Below, one piece after another: positions 17,512 through 25,627 of a DNA stretch of 54,344 bases. The notes beneath the pieces were generated by a model. It did no database searches. It was not told where the DNA came from and saw nothing but the letters and a program-made list of their open reading frames with translations. The stretch is taken from the NCBI GenBank assembly GCA_002423495.1, contig DIWN01000070.1, forward strand, positions 1,247 to 55,590. Direction: 5' to 3'. Each line of letters opens with the position of its first letter. The stretch's first letter is position 1. This DNA comes from Anaerolineaceae bacterium UBA6105 (GTDB lineage: Bacteria > Chloroflexota > Anaerolineae > Anaerolineales > Anaerolineaceae). A program made the translations under genes and the position numbers.

Positions 17512-19509
17512 CTAAAACAGCTTGCGTGCTAATCTGAGGACATTTTCCACAGTGAAACCAAACTTTTCAAGTACGATTTCACCGGGTCCGCATTTACCAA
17601 ACTCGTCGATACCGATCGTAATGCCTTCAGAGCCAACATATTTCTGCCAGCCTGTGGTGACACCCGCTTCAATTGAGACGCGCCGTTTCACTTCGGAAGG
17701 GAATACAGATTGCTGGTATTTCTTTGTCTGTTGTTCAAACAATTCCCAGCTTGGGAAGGACACAACCCGCACCTTATGGCCTTGTTTCTCAAGCTTCTTG
17801 CCGGCGTCATAAGCAAGGCTCAATTCAGATCCGGTTGCCATCAGGATGATATCAGGCGTAATGGCTTCAGTTTCGTAGAGGATATAAGCGCCTTTTGCGA
17901 CATTCTTTGCAGGTTTGCAGACCTTGCGGTCGAATGTTGGAAGGTTTTGTCTCGACAGGATCAAAGCAACCGGTCGGTCGCGATGTTCGATCGCATACTT
18001 CCAGGATTCGACGACTTCGTTGGCATCGCCAGGTCGTAACACGACCAAATCCGGGATGAGGCGCAAGCTCATCACATGTTCAATTGGCTGGTGTGTGGGG
18101 CCATCTTCTCCGACCGCAATAGAGTCGTGGGTCAGCACCCAAACAACGCCCATTTTTGAAAGCGCGGATACACGCAACGATCCTCTGGCATAGTCCGAAA
18201 ACACCAGGAATGTCGCCACGTAAGGAATAATTCCGCCGTGTACCAGCAAACCGTTCCCAATCGCAGCCATTGAGATTTCCCGAACTCCAAAATGGATATT
18301 GCGTCCTTCAGGCGTTTCCGGGCTGAATGCCGGTACTTTGTCCATCCAGGTTTTCACAGACGATGCCAGATCTGCAGAGCCGCCTACCAACTCGGGCAGC
18401 ACTGGGCTGATTGCGTTGATCACTTTCCCGGAGGCTTCCCGAGAAGCTAAACCCTTTTCGCTGGCAGGGAAGACCGGCAAACTCTTCTCCCAACCCTTAG
18501 GCAACTTGCCTGCAAGCCTGCGCTCAAATTCGGCAGCCAGATCCGGGTAAGCGGTTTTATAACTTTCATACTTCTTTCCCCACTGATCCTGAGCCTGCTT
18601 GCCGGCATCCTTCCTGGAGCGGAAGTGTTCCAGGATTTCTTCAGGAATATAAAACATCGGCTCAACAGGCCAACCAACATTTTCTTTGGCTTTTGCTAAT
18701 TCGTCCTTGCCAGCTGGTGATCCATGGATGCCAGATGTATTGGCTTTGGTCGGCAGACCGTAACCGATGGTCGTCCGGCAAATAATGAGCGAAGGACGGG
18801 GGTACTTTTTTGCTTCTTCGACTGCCGCATTGATTGCTTCCACATCGTTTCCGTCTGCGACCCGCGAAACATGCCAGCCATAAGCTTCAAATCGCTTTGC
18901 CACATCTTCAGTGAAGGTCAAACTGGTGGAACCCTCAATGGTGATCCTATTGTCATCATAGAGATAAATCAGCTTTCCAAGCTTCAGATGCCCAGCCAGA
19001 GATGCGGCTTCGGAGCTGATACCTTCCATCAGGTCGCCATCTGTCACAATGCCGTAAGTGTAGTGGTCGATAATTTCGTGACCAGGTTTGTTAAAAATCG
19101 CGGCCAAGTGCCTCTCAGCAATCGCCATTCCAACGCCAGTCGCAAAACCCTGTCCAAGAGGTCCGGTGGTTGTTTCAACACCCGGGGTATGTCCCCATTC
19201 CGGATGACCAGGCGTGATTGAGCCCCACTGACGAAACTGTTTCAGGTCGTCAAGTGACACATCGTATCCGGTCAGATAGAGCATGCTGTAAAGCAGCATG
19301 GAGCCATGACCTCCTGAAAGGACAAATCGATCCCGGTTTGACCAGGCAGGATCTACCGGGTTATACTTCATTTGATGCATGTAAAGGGTGTATGCAAGCG
19401 CGGCCGTACCCATTGGCAAACCTGTATGGCCAGAATTCGCCTTCTGTACACCATCAGCCGAAAGGAATCTGATTGTGTTTAATGCCTTTTCCAGATTGAT
19501 TTTCGTCAT
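17512..19509 (-). CDS. tkt: Transketolase
   Basis: Transketolase moves two-carbon ketol units between pentose phosphate sugars using thiamine diphosphate. The 665-aa product has the expected order: SGHTGLPMG, GGHGSMLLYSMLYL, TGPLGQGFATGVGMA, GDGDLMEG-type cofactor motif (written DGDLMEGISSEA here), HGSPAGKDE, then the pyrimidine-binding domain with FGVREISMAAIGNG and the C-terminal domain. GGAGG precedes the ATG at 19509. It leads the tkt - tal-pgi operon. Confidence 0.97.
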   Translation of the reverse strand: MTKINLEKALNTIRFLSADGVQKANSGHTGLPMGTAALAYTLYMHQMKYNPVDPAWSNRDRFVLSGGHGSMLLYSMLYLTGYDVSLDDLKQFRQWGSITPGHPEWGHTPGVETTTGPLGQGFATGVGMAIAERHLAAIFNKPGHEIIDHYTYGIVTDGDLMEGISSEAASLAGHLKLGKLIYLYDDNRITIEGSTSLTFTEDVAKRFEAYGWHVSRVADGNDVEAINAAVEEAKKYPRPSLIICRTTIGYGLPTKANTSGIHGSPAGKDELAKAKENVGWPVEPMFYIPEEILEHFRSRKDAGKQAQDQWGKKYESYKTAYPDLAAEFERRLAGKLPKGWEKSLPVFPASEKGLASREASGKVINAISPVLPELVGGSADLASSVKTWMDKVPAFSPETPEGRNIHFGVREISMAAIGNGLLVHGGIIPYVATFLVFSDYARGSLRVSALSKMGVVWVLTHDSIAVGEDGPTHQPIEHVMSLRLIPDLVVLRPGDANEVVESWKYAIEHRDRPVALILSRQNLPTFDRKVCKPAKNVAKGAYILYETEAITPDIILMATGSELSLAYDAGKKLEKQGHKVRVVSFPSWELFEQQTKKYQQSVFPSEVKRRVSIEAGVTTGWQKYVGSEGITIGIDEFGKCGPGEIVLEKFGFTVENVLRLARKLF

Positions 19510-19540
19510 TTACGACCTCCAAGGTATTTTTTTGTTTAGG

Positions 19541-19560
19541 AATGATAAAATTCTATCATT
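19541..19560. promoter_or_regulatory. Palindrome with overlapping divergent extended -10 boxes (tkt / folM-like)
   Basis: AATGATA (19541-19547) and TATCATT (19554-19560) form a perfect inverted repeat with a 6-base centre. The plus strand reads TGATAAAAT and the minus strand TGATAGAAT, both good TGn-extended -10 boxes. The site could serve both tkt and the folM-like gene, or act as an operator. Confidence 0.4.
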
Positions 19561-19634
19561 GAATTTCTTTGCCCACCCTCAAAAGTGGTGGATTAGTTAA
19601 GCCAGATTAACTATCTGAGAAAGAGGAACTGCAC

Positions 19635-20366
19635 ATGGAACTTAGAGGTAAAAACGCTTTAGTCACCGGCAGTGGTATTCGTCTTGGGCGCGCGATTGCT
19701 CTCGCGCTTGGCGAAGCGGGCTGCAATCTCGCGCTTCACTACAATTCTTCAGTCGAATCGGTGATCCAGGTAAAATCTGACATCGAAAAAATGGGTAGAA
19801 AGGCACGGGTCTTCCAGCAGGACCTGGAAGATACCTCAAATGTCCAGGATCTGATGACCAGGGTTTGCGAGGAATTTGGGCACATTGACATCTTGATCAA
19901 TAATGCTGGCATTTATCCCCCTGGACCTGGAAAAGCCGCGACGCCCGAAAAAATCAACCGTGTTTTTAACATCAACTTGTTTTCCCCATGGCTGCTGATT
20001 TCAGCGTTTGCCAGCCAACTTCCCAAAGACGCACAAGGTAAAGTGATCAACATTAGCGATGGAAAAATTTTCCAGTATGGTACAGATCATTTCAGCTATC
20101 GGGTGACGAAACATGCAATCAATACCATCACTGCCATGTTCGCCCTCGAACTAGCGCCAAAAATAACGGTTAACGCAATTGCTCCCGGCACCATGCTGCC
20201 TTTGCAGGGTTATGAACACGCCAATCTCCAGGTTGTCGCAGACCGGCAGATCCCGCTAAGGCGCATTGGCAACCCCGAAATTGTTGCCCAGAATGTTCTG
20301 CACATCCTCAGCCAGGACTTTATGACCGGGCATGTCATTCGGGTTGATGGCGGAGAATTTCTCTAA
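19635..20366 (+). CDS. SDR-family reductase, FolM/pteridine reductase-like
   Basis: The 243-aa short-chain dehydrogenase has a glycine-rich cofactor loop TGSGIRLGRAIA, NNAG, a catalytic Ser in INISDGK, the YRVTK Tyr-Lys pair, and a closing GHVIRVDGGEFL. The TGxxxRLG loop followed by HYNSS resembles FolM/PTR1 pteridine reductases, not ordinary ketoacyl reductases. The basic residue in the loop fits NADPH use. The adjacent folB and convergent folE strengthen a pterin role, such as dihydromonapterin or dihydrofolate reduction. The specific substrate is inferred. GAGG precedes the ATG. Confidence 0.75.
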   Translation: MELRGKNALVTGSGIRLGRAIALALGEAGCNLALHYNSSVESVIQVKSDIEKMGRKARVFQQDLEDTSNVQDLMTRVCEEFGHIDILINNAGIYPPGPGKAATPEKINRVFNINLFSPWLLISAFASQLPKDAQGKVINISDGKIFQYGTDHFSYRVTKHAINTITAMFALELAPKITVNAIAPGTMLPLQGYEHANLQVVADRQIPLRRIGNPEIVAQNVLHILSQDFMTGHVIRVDGGEFL

Positions 20367-20376
20367 AGGAGTTGTG

Positions 20377-20742
20377 ATGGATAAAATTATCATCACAGAT
20401 TTACGGGCCACTGGCGTTGTAGGCGTAAAGTCTCCTGAACGGGATCAACCTCAAACCCTGCTGATAAATATCACTCTTTTTACCGATTTGAAACCTGCGG
20501 GATTAACTGACGACATCAAGGATACTGTTAGCTATTCAACCATAGCTAAAGCCGTTTCTGCCCGAGTGGCTGAAACACAGTATTACACCCTTGAAGCTTT
20601 GTCTGATGATCTTGCGCGCTTACTACTTGACAGGTTTGATGTCAGTGCTGTGAAGATCAGGGTCCAAAAACCTGAATTTGTTGCCAACACCTCGCGTGTT
20701 GGGGTTGAAATCTATAGGGAAGCGGTCTCAAACACCCATTAA
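20377..20742 (+). CDS. folB: Dihydroneopterin aldolase
   Basis: FolB cleaves or epimerises 7,8-dihydroneopterin in tetrahydrofolate synthesis. The 121-aa product has the family length and motifs: ITDLRATGVVGVKSPERD, DTVSYSTIA, TLEALSDDLA and VRVQKPEFV-like KIRVQKPEF. ATG 20377 is chosen because AAAGGAG precedes it; the longer frame lies over the upstream SDR gene. It follows that gene by 10 bases and its end overlaps folE by 4 bases tail to tail. Confidence 0.9.
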   Translation: MDKIIITDLRATGVVGVKSPERDQPQTLLINITLFTDLKPAGLTDDIKDTVSYSTIAKAVSARVAETQYYTLEALSDDLARLLLDRFDVSAVKIRVQKPEFVANTSRVGVEIYREAVSNTH

Positions 20743-21356
20743 TTTGAGATCCGGTTCAGGAACTCCATCCTGGTTTCCAGGTGTTTTCTGAACCCACCCA
20801 ACATCGCCGAGGTGGTCATTTTTGCCTGTTCCTTTTTGATCCCGCGCATCATCATGCACAAGTGCTGTCCTTCAATCACCACCCCCACCCCCCAGGGATT
20901 GATGACATCCTGGATGAACTCAGCAATTTGTTGTGTCATGCGTTCTTGAACCTGTAATCTATGCGCAAACATATCCACAATTCGGGGTATTTTTGAAAGC
21001 CCGATCACTTTTCCTTTTGGCACATAGGCTACGTGCGCCTTGCCGAAAAATGGCAGCATGTGATGCTCACACAAGCTATAGAATTCAATGTCTTTGACGA
21101 TTACCATTTCATCATAATCAACGGTGAACAAGGCGCTGTTAACCAGTTTAACCGGATCGGTCTGATACCCACCCAAAATCTCCTGGTATGCACGTGCAAC
21201 ACGCTCAGGTGTTCGCACCAAACCTTCCCGTGCTGGATCCTCACCAATGGCTTTTAGGATCTCACTGACGGAGCTCGTGATGGCAGGCACATCAAATCCT
21301 TTTCCCTCATCAAGGTTTGGAATCGACTCAAAATCATCATCATAATCGTAAGTCAT
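20739..21356 (-). CDS. folE: GTP cyclohydrolase I
   Basis: FolE converts GTP to 7,8-dihydroneopterin triphosphate, the first pterin step. The 205-aa product carries SLCEHHMLPFFGKAHVAY with the zinc ligands Cys and His, the second Cys in EGQHLCMMMRG, GLSKIPRIVDMFA and a RTPERVARAY block. The acidic N-terminal 20 residues are variable. AGGAG precedes the ATG. It is convergent with folB, and hpf lies upstream on the same strand across a hairpin. Confidence 0.96.
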   Translation of the reverse strand: MTYDYDDDFESIPNLDEGKGFDVPAITSSVSEILKAIGEDPAREGLVRTPERVARAYQEILGGYQTDPVKLVNSALFTVDYDEMVIVKDIEFYSLCEHHMLPFFGKAHVAYVPKGKVIGLSKIPRIVDMFAHRLQVQERMTQQIAEFIQDVINPWGVGVVIEGQHLCMMMRGIKKEQAKMTTSAMLGGFRKHLETRMEFLNRISN

Positions 21357-21385
21357 GTTTCAATCTCCTGAGCTTATTTTAATAC

Positions 21386-21413
21386 ACATGCAGCCTCAAG
21401 CGAGGCTGCATGT
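21386..21413 (-). terminator. Hairpin downstream of hpf, probable terminator or attenuator
   Basis: A perfect 12-base stem (ACATGCAGCCTC with GAGGCTGCATGT) closes an AAGC loop. On the minus strand it follows hpf and precedes folE. Only a short broken T-rich tract comes after it, so termination may be partial. Confidence 0.55.
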
Positions 21414-21434
21414 AAATCTTTCATTCATTCCACT

Positions 21435-21995
21435 CTATCCAACAATTGGATCAATCAGACCGTAGGTTCCATCACGGCGTCGATAGAGAACATTGACCTT
21501 TGAGGTCTCAGCGTTATAGAAAACGAAAAAGTCTTCATGCCCTAGCAGTAGCAATTGTTCAAGAGCTTCCTGTTCGTCCATGGGAGTAAGGGTGAAGGTC
21601 TTTCTGCGGACAATCACGGGTTCTTCGTCTTCATCTATATCTTCTGTTGGCATCAGTTGAGCAACCTCGGCCACCTCAGGAGCACGTTTGCGCCAGTGCT
21701 TACCCTTGAATCGCTCAATTTGGCGGGTCATTTTGTCAACAGTGGCATCAATCGCGGCATAAATGCTGTCGGCTCGCTCTTCTGAACGAAGAATAAAGCC
21801 TTTTCCGCGAATAGTTACCTGTGCGATAAAGCGATCTGAAGCATTGCGGGCAGTCTTTGCATACGCTAAATCCACGCGGCACTCACCGATTTCGCTGAGG
21901 AACCGATCCAATTTTCCGACTTTCTTTGTTGCGTATTCCTTGATTCGGTCGGTCAATTCAAGGTCTTTGGTATAGATATCCATATTTAGAGCCAT
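21435..21995 (-). CDS. hpf: Ribosome hibernation promoting factor, long form
   Basis: HPF binds the small subunit and promotes inactive 100S ribosome dimers in stationary phase. The 186-aa product is the long form. The N-terminal S30AE domain (about 1-105: ELTDRIKEYATKKVGKLDRF, RVDLAYAKTARN, DSIYAAIDATVDKM) is followed by a variable acidic linker and a C-terminal dimerisation domain (VIVRRKTFTLTPMDEQEALEQLLLLGHEDFFVF). A TATAAT box at 22027-22022 and a GGAGG site lie just upstream. comF-hpf adjacency is also seen in Firmicutes. Confidence 0.95.
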   Translation of the reverse strand: MALNMDIYTKDLELTDRIKEYATKKVGKLDRFLSEIGECRVDLAYAKTARNASDRFIAQVTIRGKGFILRSEERADSIYAAIDATVDKMTRQIERFKGKHWRKRAPEVAEVAQLMPTEDIDEDEEPVIVRRKTFTLTPMDEQEALEQLLLLGHEDFFVFYNAETSKVNVLYRRRDGTYGLIDPIVG

Positions 21996-22052
21996 GGGAA
22001 CCTCCTATATGATTTTATGGAATTATACATGATTCGATATTGAAACGAAAAT

Positions 22053-22778
22053 TTAGTTAACGTTAAAATCCGACTTTCCAACGGTTACTGCATAAACAAG
22101 GCCTGATTTGGCATCCCTCAGCGCTTGTGAGGCAGATTCGAGGGTAGCTCCAGTTGTAAAAACATCGTCGATCAACAAGATCCGTTTTCCTTTGACTATT
22201 GCTGGATCAGCTTCAAAGACTCCGCGCACATTCTCCCTGCGCGATTGAACATTCAGATCCACCTGGGAAGCCTTTTCTCTGATCCGACTAAGCCCCTCTG
22301 TCGAGAGTGGCTTTCCGAGCGCTTGTGCCACAGGACGTGCGAGGCGCTCTGCCTGGTTGTAACCGCGCTGTTCCTGCTTACGTTTTGACAAAGGAACCGG
22401 AATGACCAGATCTATTTCCCAATTTTCCGTTTGGATTACTTTAAGCAGGTAACTTGCCAGAACTCTGGCAATTCCGACATCATTTTGGTATTTCAAGTGG
22501 TGAATAGCTTCCCTGATCACCCCGCCATAAAAGGCAAAAGCACGAAATTGTGCATAGGCGGGTTTCCGATTAGCGCAGTTTGGGCAATTCCCGCTCGTGC
22601 TGACATAGGCGTTGCAATATGGGCAGACATTTGCTGGCACGCGCTTGATGGTTCCATAACATTCAGGGCAAATGATTTCGCCCTCAAGACCACACCCCAG
22701 GCAATGTGGCGGAAAGACCCAGTCAATCGCGTTCCACATCCATTCTGGCAGTTGCGCCTTTTTCCGTGTTATTCGCAT
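22053..22778 (-). CDS. comF: ComF family phosphoribosyltransferase-like protein
   Basis: From ATG 22778 the product is 241 aa. Two N-terminal zinc ribbons are visible (Cys26/29/37/40 and Cys52/55/65/68), followed by a type I phosphoribosyltransferase fold with PVPLSKRKQEQRGYNQAERLA and the PRPP loop LLIDDVFTTGAT. ComFC homologues assist DNA uptake and recombination in competent bacteria; the exact reaction is not known. The longer open frame to 22922 is rejected because it covers a separate small gene whose TGA overlaps this ATG by one base. Confidence 0.9.
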   Translation of the reverse strand: MRITRKKAQLPEWMWNAIDWVFPPHCLGCGLEGEIICPECYGTIKRVPANVCPYCNAYVSTSGNCPNCANRKPAYAQFRAFAFYGGVIREAIHHLKYQNDVGIARVLASYLLKVIQTENWEIDLVIPVPLSKRKQEQRGYNQAERLARPVAQALGKPLSTEGLSRIREKASQVDLNVQSRRENVRGVFEADPAIVKGKRILLIDDVFTTGATLESASQALRDAKSGLVYAVTVGKSDFNVN

Positions 22779-22918
22779 CAGGAAGCAAAGGTATTCTGGT
22801 AAAAAAGTTGTATGGCAGGCCAAAAGATTGACAGCAAAGTAAATAAAATCATCAAAATCAAGATGATGATCAGAAAGTACTCCAGGGGTCCAAGACGATT
22901 TCCCGTACCAGAAGCCAT
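22778..22918 (-). CDS. 46-aa single-pass membrane protein, function unknown
   Basis: Read from ATG 22918, this short frame encodes a hydrophilic N-terminus of about 12 residues and one strongly hydrophobic helix (about 13-38, rich in Ile and Leu), ending in QNTFAS. It has its own promoter (22946-22974), a good GGAGG site, and a stop overlapping the comF start as TGATG, the hallmark of translational coupling. I do not recognise a family. It is too short for default gene finders and is easily lost inside an over-extended comF. Confidence 0.72.
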   Translation of the reverse strand: MASGTGNRLGPLEYFLIIILILMILFTLLSIFWPAIQLFYQNTFAS

Positions 22919-22945
22919 ACAAACTCCTCCATATTTGGTAAATCT

Positions 22946-22974
22946 ATTATAATATTTAAACAAATTCCTGAAAA
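22946..22974 (-). promoter_or_regulatory. Promoter of the small-membrane-protein - comF unit
   Basis: On the minus strand, TTTTCA (22974-22969), a 17-base spacer and a perfect TATAAT (22951-22946). The start is expected near 22939, giving a leader of about 20 bases that contains GGAGG. Confidence 0.6.
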
Positions 22975-23050
22975 CCTTAGATTATCTATTGCCAGGTTAG
23001 CTTGAAACATCTAAGATTAGGATGTCGTTCTAATAGAGAAAAGGAGCAAC

Positions 23051-23569
23051 ATGAGTGATATTTTTGATAAAGTGGCTGAGGATCGCGACCCATTGAAAAA
23101 GTTGCTTTCCAAGATTCCTGGATTTAAGGGTTATGTCGAACGCGGTGACCGCAGATTGTCTGATAAGTTACTGCGTGAAACTATCGCAAATGAATACGAA
23201 GCGCACTACCAGCGCATTTCAGGTTTGCAGCGCGACTTGATTTCGCAAGGCGGTTTGGCTTACATTGATGATCTCGAAAGTGCTGCTATCAAGCTGCGCC
23301 AGTTCATTGATCGCGTTCGGACTGCTTCTTACGGATATGCGGGTCTTTTTGATGCCATCAAAATCAAGGAAGAAGAATTGGCAAGCATTTATCAATACGA
23401 TGCCGAATTGTTGGAAAAAGGCGCCACCGCATCCGGCGCAATCGACAACGTGGAATCTTCCATCGGCACAGACGGCCTGCCCGCTGCACTTCGGCATTTG
23501 ATTTCAGTTAGTCAGGAATGCGTTGATTTGTTCAACAAGCGTTCAGATGCCCTTAAAGGCATAGCGTAA
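23051..23569 (+). CDS. Conserved-looking alpha-helical cytoplasmic protein upstream of an SPFH gene
   Basis: I do not recognise a named family. The 172-aa protein is predicted mostly helical and charged, with no signal peptide or membrane segment. It has repeated helical segments (about 35-100 and 110-135). AAAAGGAG precedes the ATG. It lies 31 bases before the SPFH gene and is almost certainly co-transcribed, which suggests a partner in the same membrane-associated or stress complex, loosely like PspA/YdjF partners of SPFH proteins. That parallel is inference from context, not from sequence identity. Confidence 0.7.
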   Translation: MSDIFDKVAEDRDPLKKLLSKIPGFKGYVERGDRRLSDKLLRETIANEYEAHYQRISGLQRDLISQGGLAYIDDLESAAIKLRQFIDRVRTASYGYAGLFDAIKIKEEELASIYQYDAELLEKGATASGAIDNVESSIGTDGLPAALRHLISVSQECVDLFNKRSDALKGIA

Positions 23570-23600
23570 CCAATTGTTCAGGAATTAATGGAGGATTAAT

Positions 23601-24656
23601 ATGGCAAGAGTATTTGATGTTGTTGAATATCCCAGCGAGATGGCTGATGAACTGGTTCATCGTTTTCCCGAAACTGGTGTCGCAGATCTACGCTTTGGAT
23701 CGCAGGTAATTGTCCGCGAATCCCAGGCGGCGGTCTTCTTCCGTGATGGACGCGCGCTGGACGTACTTGGTCCAGGACGCCACACGATCACCACTGCGAA
23801 TGTGCCTTTGCTCACTGACCTGTTGGGCAAGCTTTTTGGAGATCGCACCCCCTTCACCGCGGAAGTTTACTTTGTCTCCATGCGTGAATTTGCTGATCGC
23901 AAGTGGGGCACCCCGCAGCCTATCATCGTCCGCAACACTGGCGTAGGCCTTGGGCTTGCCCTTCTGCAAGGGTTTGGTACCTATAGTTTCCAGGTCAGCG
24001 ATCCACAGCAATTCGTCACCCAAATTGTTGGTCAGCTTGGCGCCTATCGCACCTCTGACATCGAGAACCGCCTCCGCACGATGTTGCTCTCCCGCCTGCA
24101 GGATCTGCTCGGAGAGACCACCGTAAATAAGAATGTGCTGGACCTGATCGGTCTAACCGACGAGCTTGGGGCTGGCGTGCGCGCCAAAGCTCAGGACGAC
24201 TTCCTGGCAATTGGTTTGCTGCTGAAGTCTTTCTACATCGGCAATCTAAAGCCTTCGGATAAGTCAGCCAAAGAACTGCGCGAGATGGGCATGCTCGACA
24301 TGCAAACCTACACTCAGCTTCAGGCTGCAGATGCCATGCGCGACGCCGCTCAGAATCCCTCTGGTGGAGCAGGTCTCACCGCAGGAATTGGCGCTGGTAT
24401 GGGAATTGGAAACGTTCTATCCGGTTCGCTTGCCGGCATGACCCAGGGGCAAGGACAGTCTCAGACTCAACCAACCGCTCCTTCAGCTGATGCCGGTATG
24501 GCAGATGTTATGACCCCCTCTGAAGTTGCTGGTTTTCTAAAAGTTTCTGAAGAGGACGTGCTTGCTGCTATTACCGCCGGCGAACTTAAAGCCCGCAAGA
24601 TCGGCAGCGCTTATCGCGTGAGCAAAGAATCCCTGCAGGAATACCTGCGCGGTTAA
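23601..24656 (+). CDS. SPFH (band 7) domain protein with C-terminal excisionase-type HTH
   Basis: The 351-aa protein resembles the YdjI-like SPFH family. Residues 15 to about 235 form the SPFH core (VIVRESQAAVFFRDGRALDVLGPGRHTI, followed by strands and amphipathic helices). A Gly/Gln/Ser-rich linker spans about 252-300. Residues 304-351 (MTPSEVAGFLKVSEEDVLAAI, KIGSAYRVSKESLQEYL) match an excisionase/MerR-like winged helix used to bind DNA. No transmembrane segment is seen. Combining a membrane-scaffold domain with a DNA-binding-type domain is odd and could allow membrane-linked regulation, or the helix-turn-helix may now bind protein. GGAGG precedes the ATG. Confidence 0.8.
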   Translation: MARVFDVVEYPSEMADELVHRFPETGVADLRFGSQVIVRESQAAVFFRDGRALDVLGPGRHTITTANVPLLTDLLGKLFGDRTPFTAEVYFVSMREFADRKWGTPQPIIVRNTGVGLGLALLQGFGTYSFQVSDPQQFVTQIVGQLGAYRTSDIENRLRTMLLSRLQDLLGETTVNKNVLDLIGLTDELGAGVRAKAQDDFLAIGLLLKSFYIGNLKPSDKSAKELREMGMLDMQTYTQLQAADAMRDAAQNPSGGAGLTAGIGAGMGIGNVLSGSLAGMTQGQGQSQTQPTAPSADAGMADVMTPSEVAGFLKVSEEDVLAAITAGELKARKIGSAYRVSKESLQEYLRG

Positions 24657-24673
24657 TTTGTGCTCAAATAGGT

Positions 24674-24706
24674 AAAAGTGGCTGGTTACTAATACCAGCC
24701 ACTTTT
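24674..24706. terminator. Bidirectional terminator after the SPFH gene
   Basis: A 13-base perfect stem (AAAAGTGGCTGGT with ACCAGCCACTTTT) encloses a 7-base loop (24687-24693), followed by TT on plus. It lies between convergent genes. Confidence 0.9.
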
Positions 24707-24713
24707 TTATCTC

Positions 24714-25166
24714 TCAACCAATTGCCTTATTGATTAGTTCGCGGATTTGTGGTTCCACTTTTGAATCCATTTCGAGGAGGGCAAATGAAGTAGGCCAGAA
24801 AGCGCCATCATCCAGTTTGGCTGTGTCACTAAAACCTATGGTGCTGTACCTCGAATCAAATCGATGCGCGCTCTGGAAAAAGACCAGGGTATTCCCATTG
24901 AGTTGATAGGCCGGCATTCCATACCAGGTTTTTGCATGCAGGTCAGAAAATTCATCCCTGATCATTTCGTGCAACCTTGTGGCAATTGCCCGCTCAGCCT
25001 CAGGCATTTCACCAATTTTATCCAGCACGGCCTGTTCGTCACTTGCCTTGCTTCGTTTTGATTTATCAGCCTTCAGTTCCCTGGCTCGCTCTTTCATGGC
25101 AGCTTTTTCCTCATCTGACCAATCCGAAGCTTTTGTTCCACTTTTATCTTGTTTATTTTCAGCCAT
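24714..25166 (-). CDS. DUF1801 domain protein (YdhG-like)
   Basis: From ATG 25166 (GAGG upstream) the product is 150 aa. The N-terminal 60 residues are highly charged and probably disordered (lysine and glutamate rich). The rest is a DUF1801 domain: AIATRLHEMIRDEF, then KTWYGMPAYQLNGNTLVFFQS and the IGFSD strand. Bacillus relatives in this family have been linked to iron delivery (frataxin-like), but this is not general and cannot be read here. The longer frame to 25244 has no supporting ribosome-binding site. Confidence 0.8.
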   Translation of the reverse strand: MAENKQDKSGTKASDWSDEEKAAMKERARELKADKSKRSKASDEQAVLDKIGEMPEAERAIATRLHEMIRDEFSDLHAKTWYGMPAYQLNGNTLVFFQSAHRFDSRYSTIGFSDTAKLDDGAFWPTSFALLEMDSKVEPQIRELINKAIG

Positions 25167-25253
25167 AGTTAACCTCACTGATTCCATTCTACAAAACTCA
25201 ATGTAAGCAGTAAACTGCCTGTACAGGTTATTTTCACAAAGCAAGGATTAAAC

Positions 25254-25286
25254 ACAAAAGGCATCCCGTCTATGGAATGCCTTTGT
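25254..25286 (-). terminator. Rho-independent terminator of acpP
   Basis: On the minus strand, AAAGGCAT (25284-25277) pairs with ATGCCTTT (25264-25257), extended by a GG/CC pair across one mismatch. A TTTTGTGTTT tract follows. It lies 20 bases after acpP. Confidence 0.65.
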
Positions 25287-25305
25287 CGTTTGCTTGAAGC
25301 AGATC

Positions 25306-25548
25306 TTACTTTTTGTTGGCTTCGATGGCTTTCACTGCATCGCCGACAGATTGAATGGTGCGAGCGTCTTCATCAGAGATGTTGATGTCAAATTTTTCAC
25401 AGAAACCATCAATCAGGAAAAACTGATCCATAGAATCAGCCTTGAGATCCTCGATGAAATGGGTTTCCAAAGTGATATCGTCCCCATCAATCTTCAGGAC
25501 ATCCATGACAACGGCTTTTACTGCTTCGAAAATTTCGTTTTGTTCCAT
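25306..25548 (-). CDS. acpP: Acyl carrier protein
   Basis: The 80-aa acidic helical protein has the phosphopantetheine site at Ser39 in ADSMDQ (the usual form is DSLD), within the fold IFEAVKAVVMDVL...FIEDLKADSMD. It carries growing acyl chains in fatty-acid synthesis. It stands alone with no fab neighbours. GAGG precedes the ATG, and a TATAAC -10-like box lies at 25568-25563 on the minus strand. The Met and Gln around the active serine and the FFLIDGF helix II differ somewhat from housekeeping AcpP. A specialised carrier cannot be excluded. Confidence 0.9.
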   Translation of the reverse strand: MEQNEIFEAVKAVVMDVLKIDGDDITLETHFIEDLKADSMDQFFLIDGFCEKFDINISDEDARTIQSVGDAVKAIEANKK

Positions 25549-25593
25549 TTTTTACCTCTATTGTTATAATGACTTTAACTGTAACACAAATGT

Positions 25594-25622
25594 TTGACAT
25601 TTCTTATAGCCTCTACTATAAC
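25594..25622 (+). promoter_or_regulatory. Strong promoter of fni, leaderless geometry
   Basis: A perfect TTGACA (25594-25599), a 17-base spacer and TATAAC (25617-25622). The ATG at 25628 comes only 5 bases after the -10 box and a second ATG is at 25631. There is no Shine-Dalgarno sequence. Confidence 0.75.
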
Positions 25623-25627
25623 ACTTT

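Noticed and set aside
22779..22922. N-terminal extension of comF
   Set aside because: It runs across the small membrane-protein gene in another frame. ATG 22778 fits the family start and the coupled stop.
24714..25244. Longer 176-aa version of the DUF1801 protein
   Set aside because: The extra 26 residues are not domain-like; ATG 25166 has GAGG upstream.
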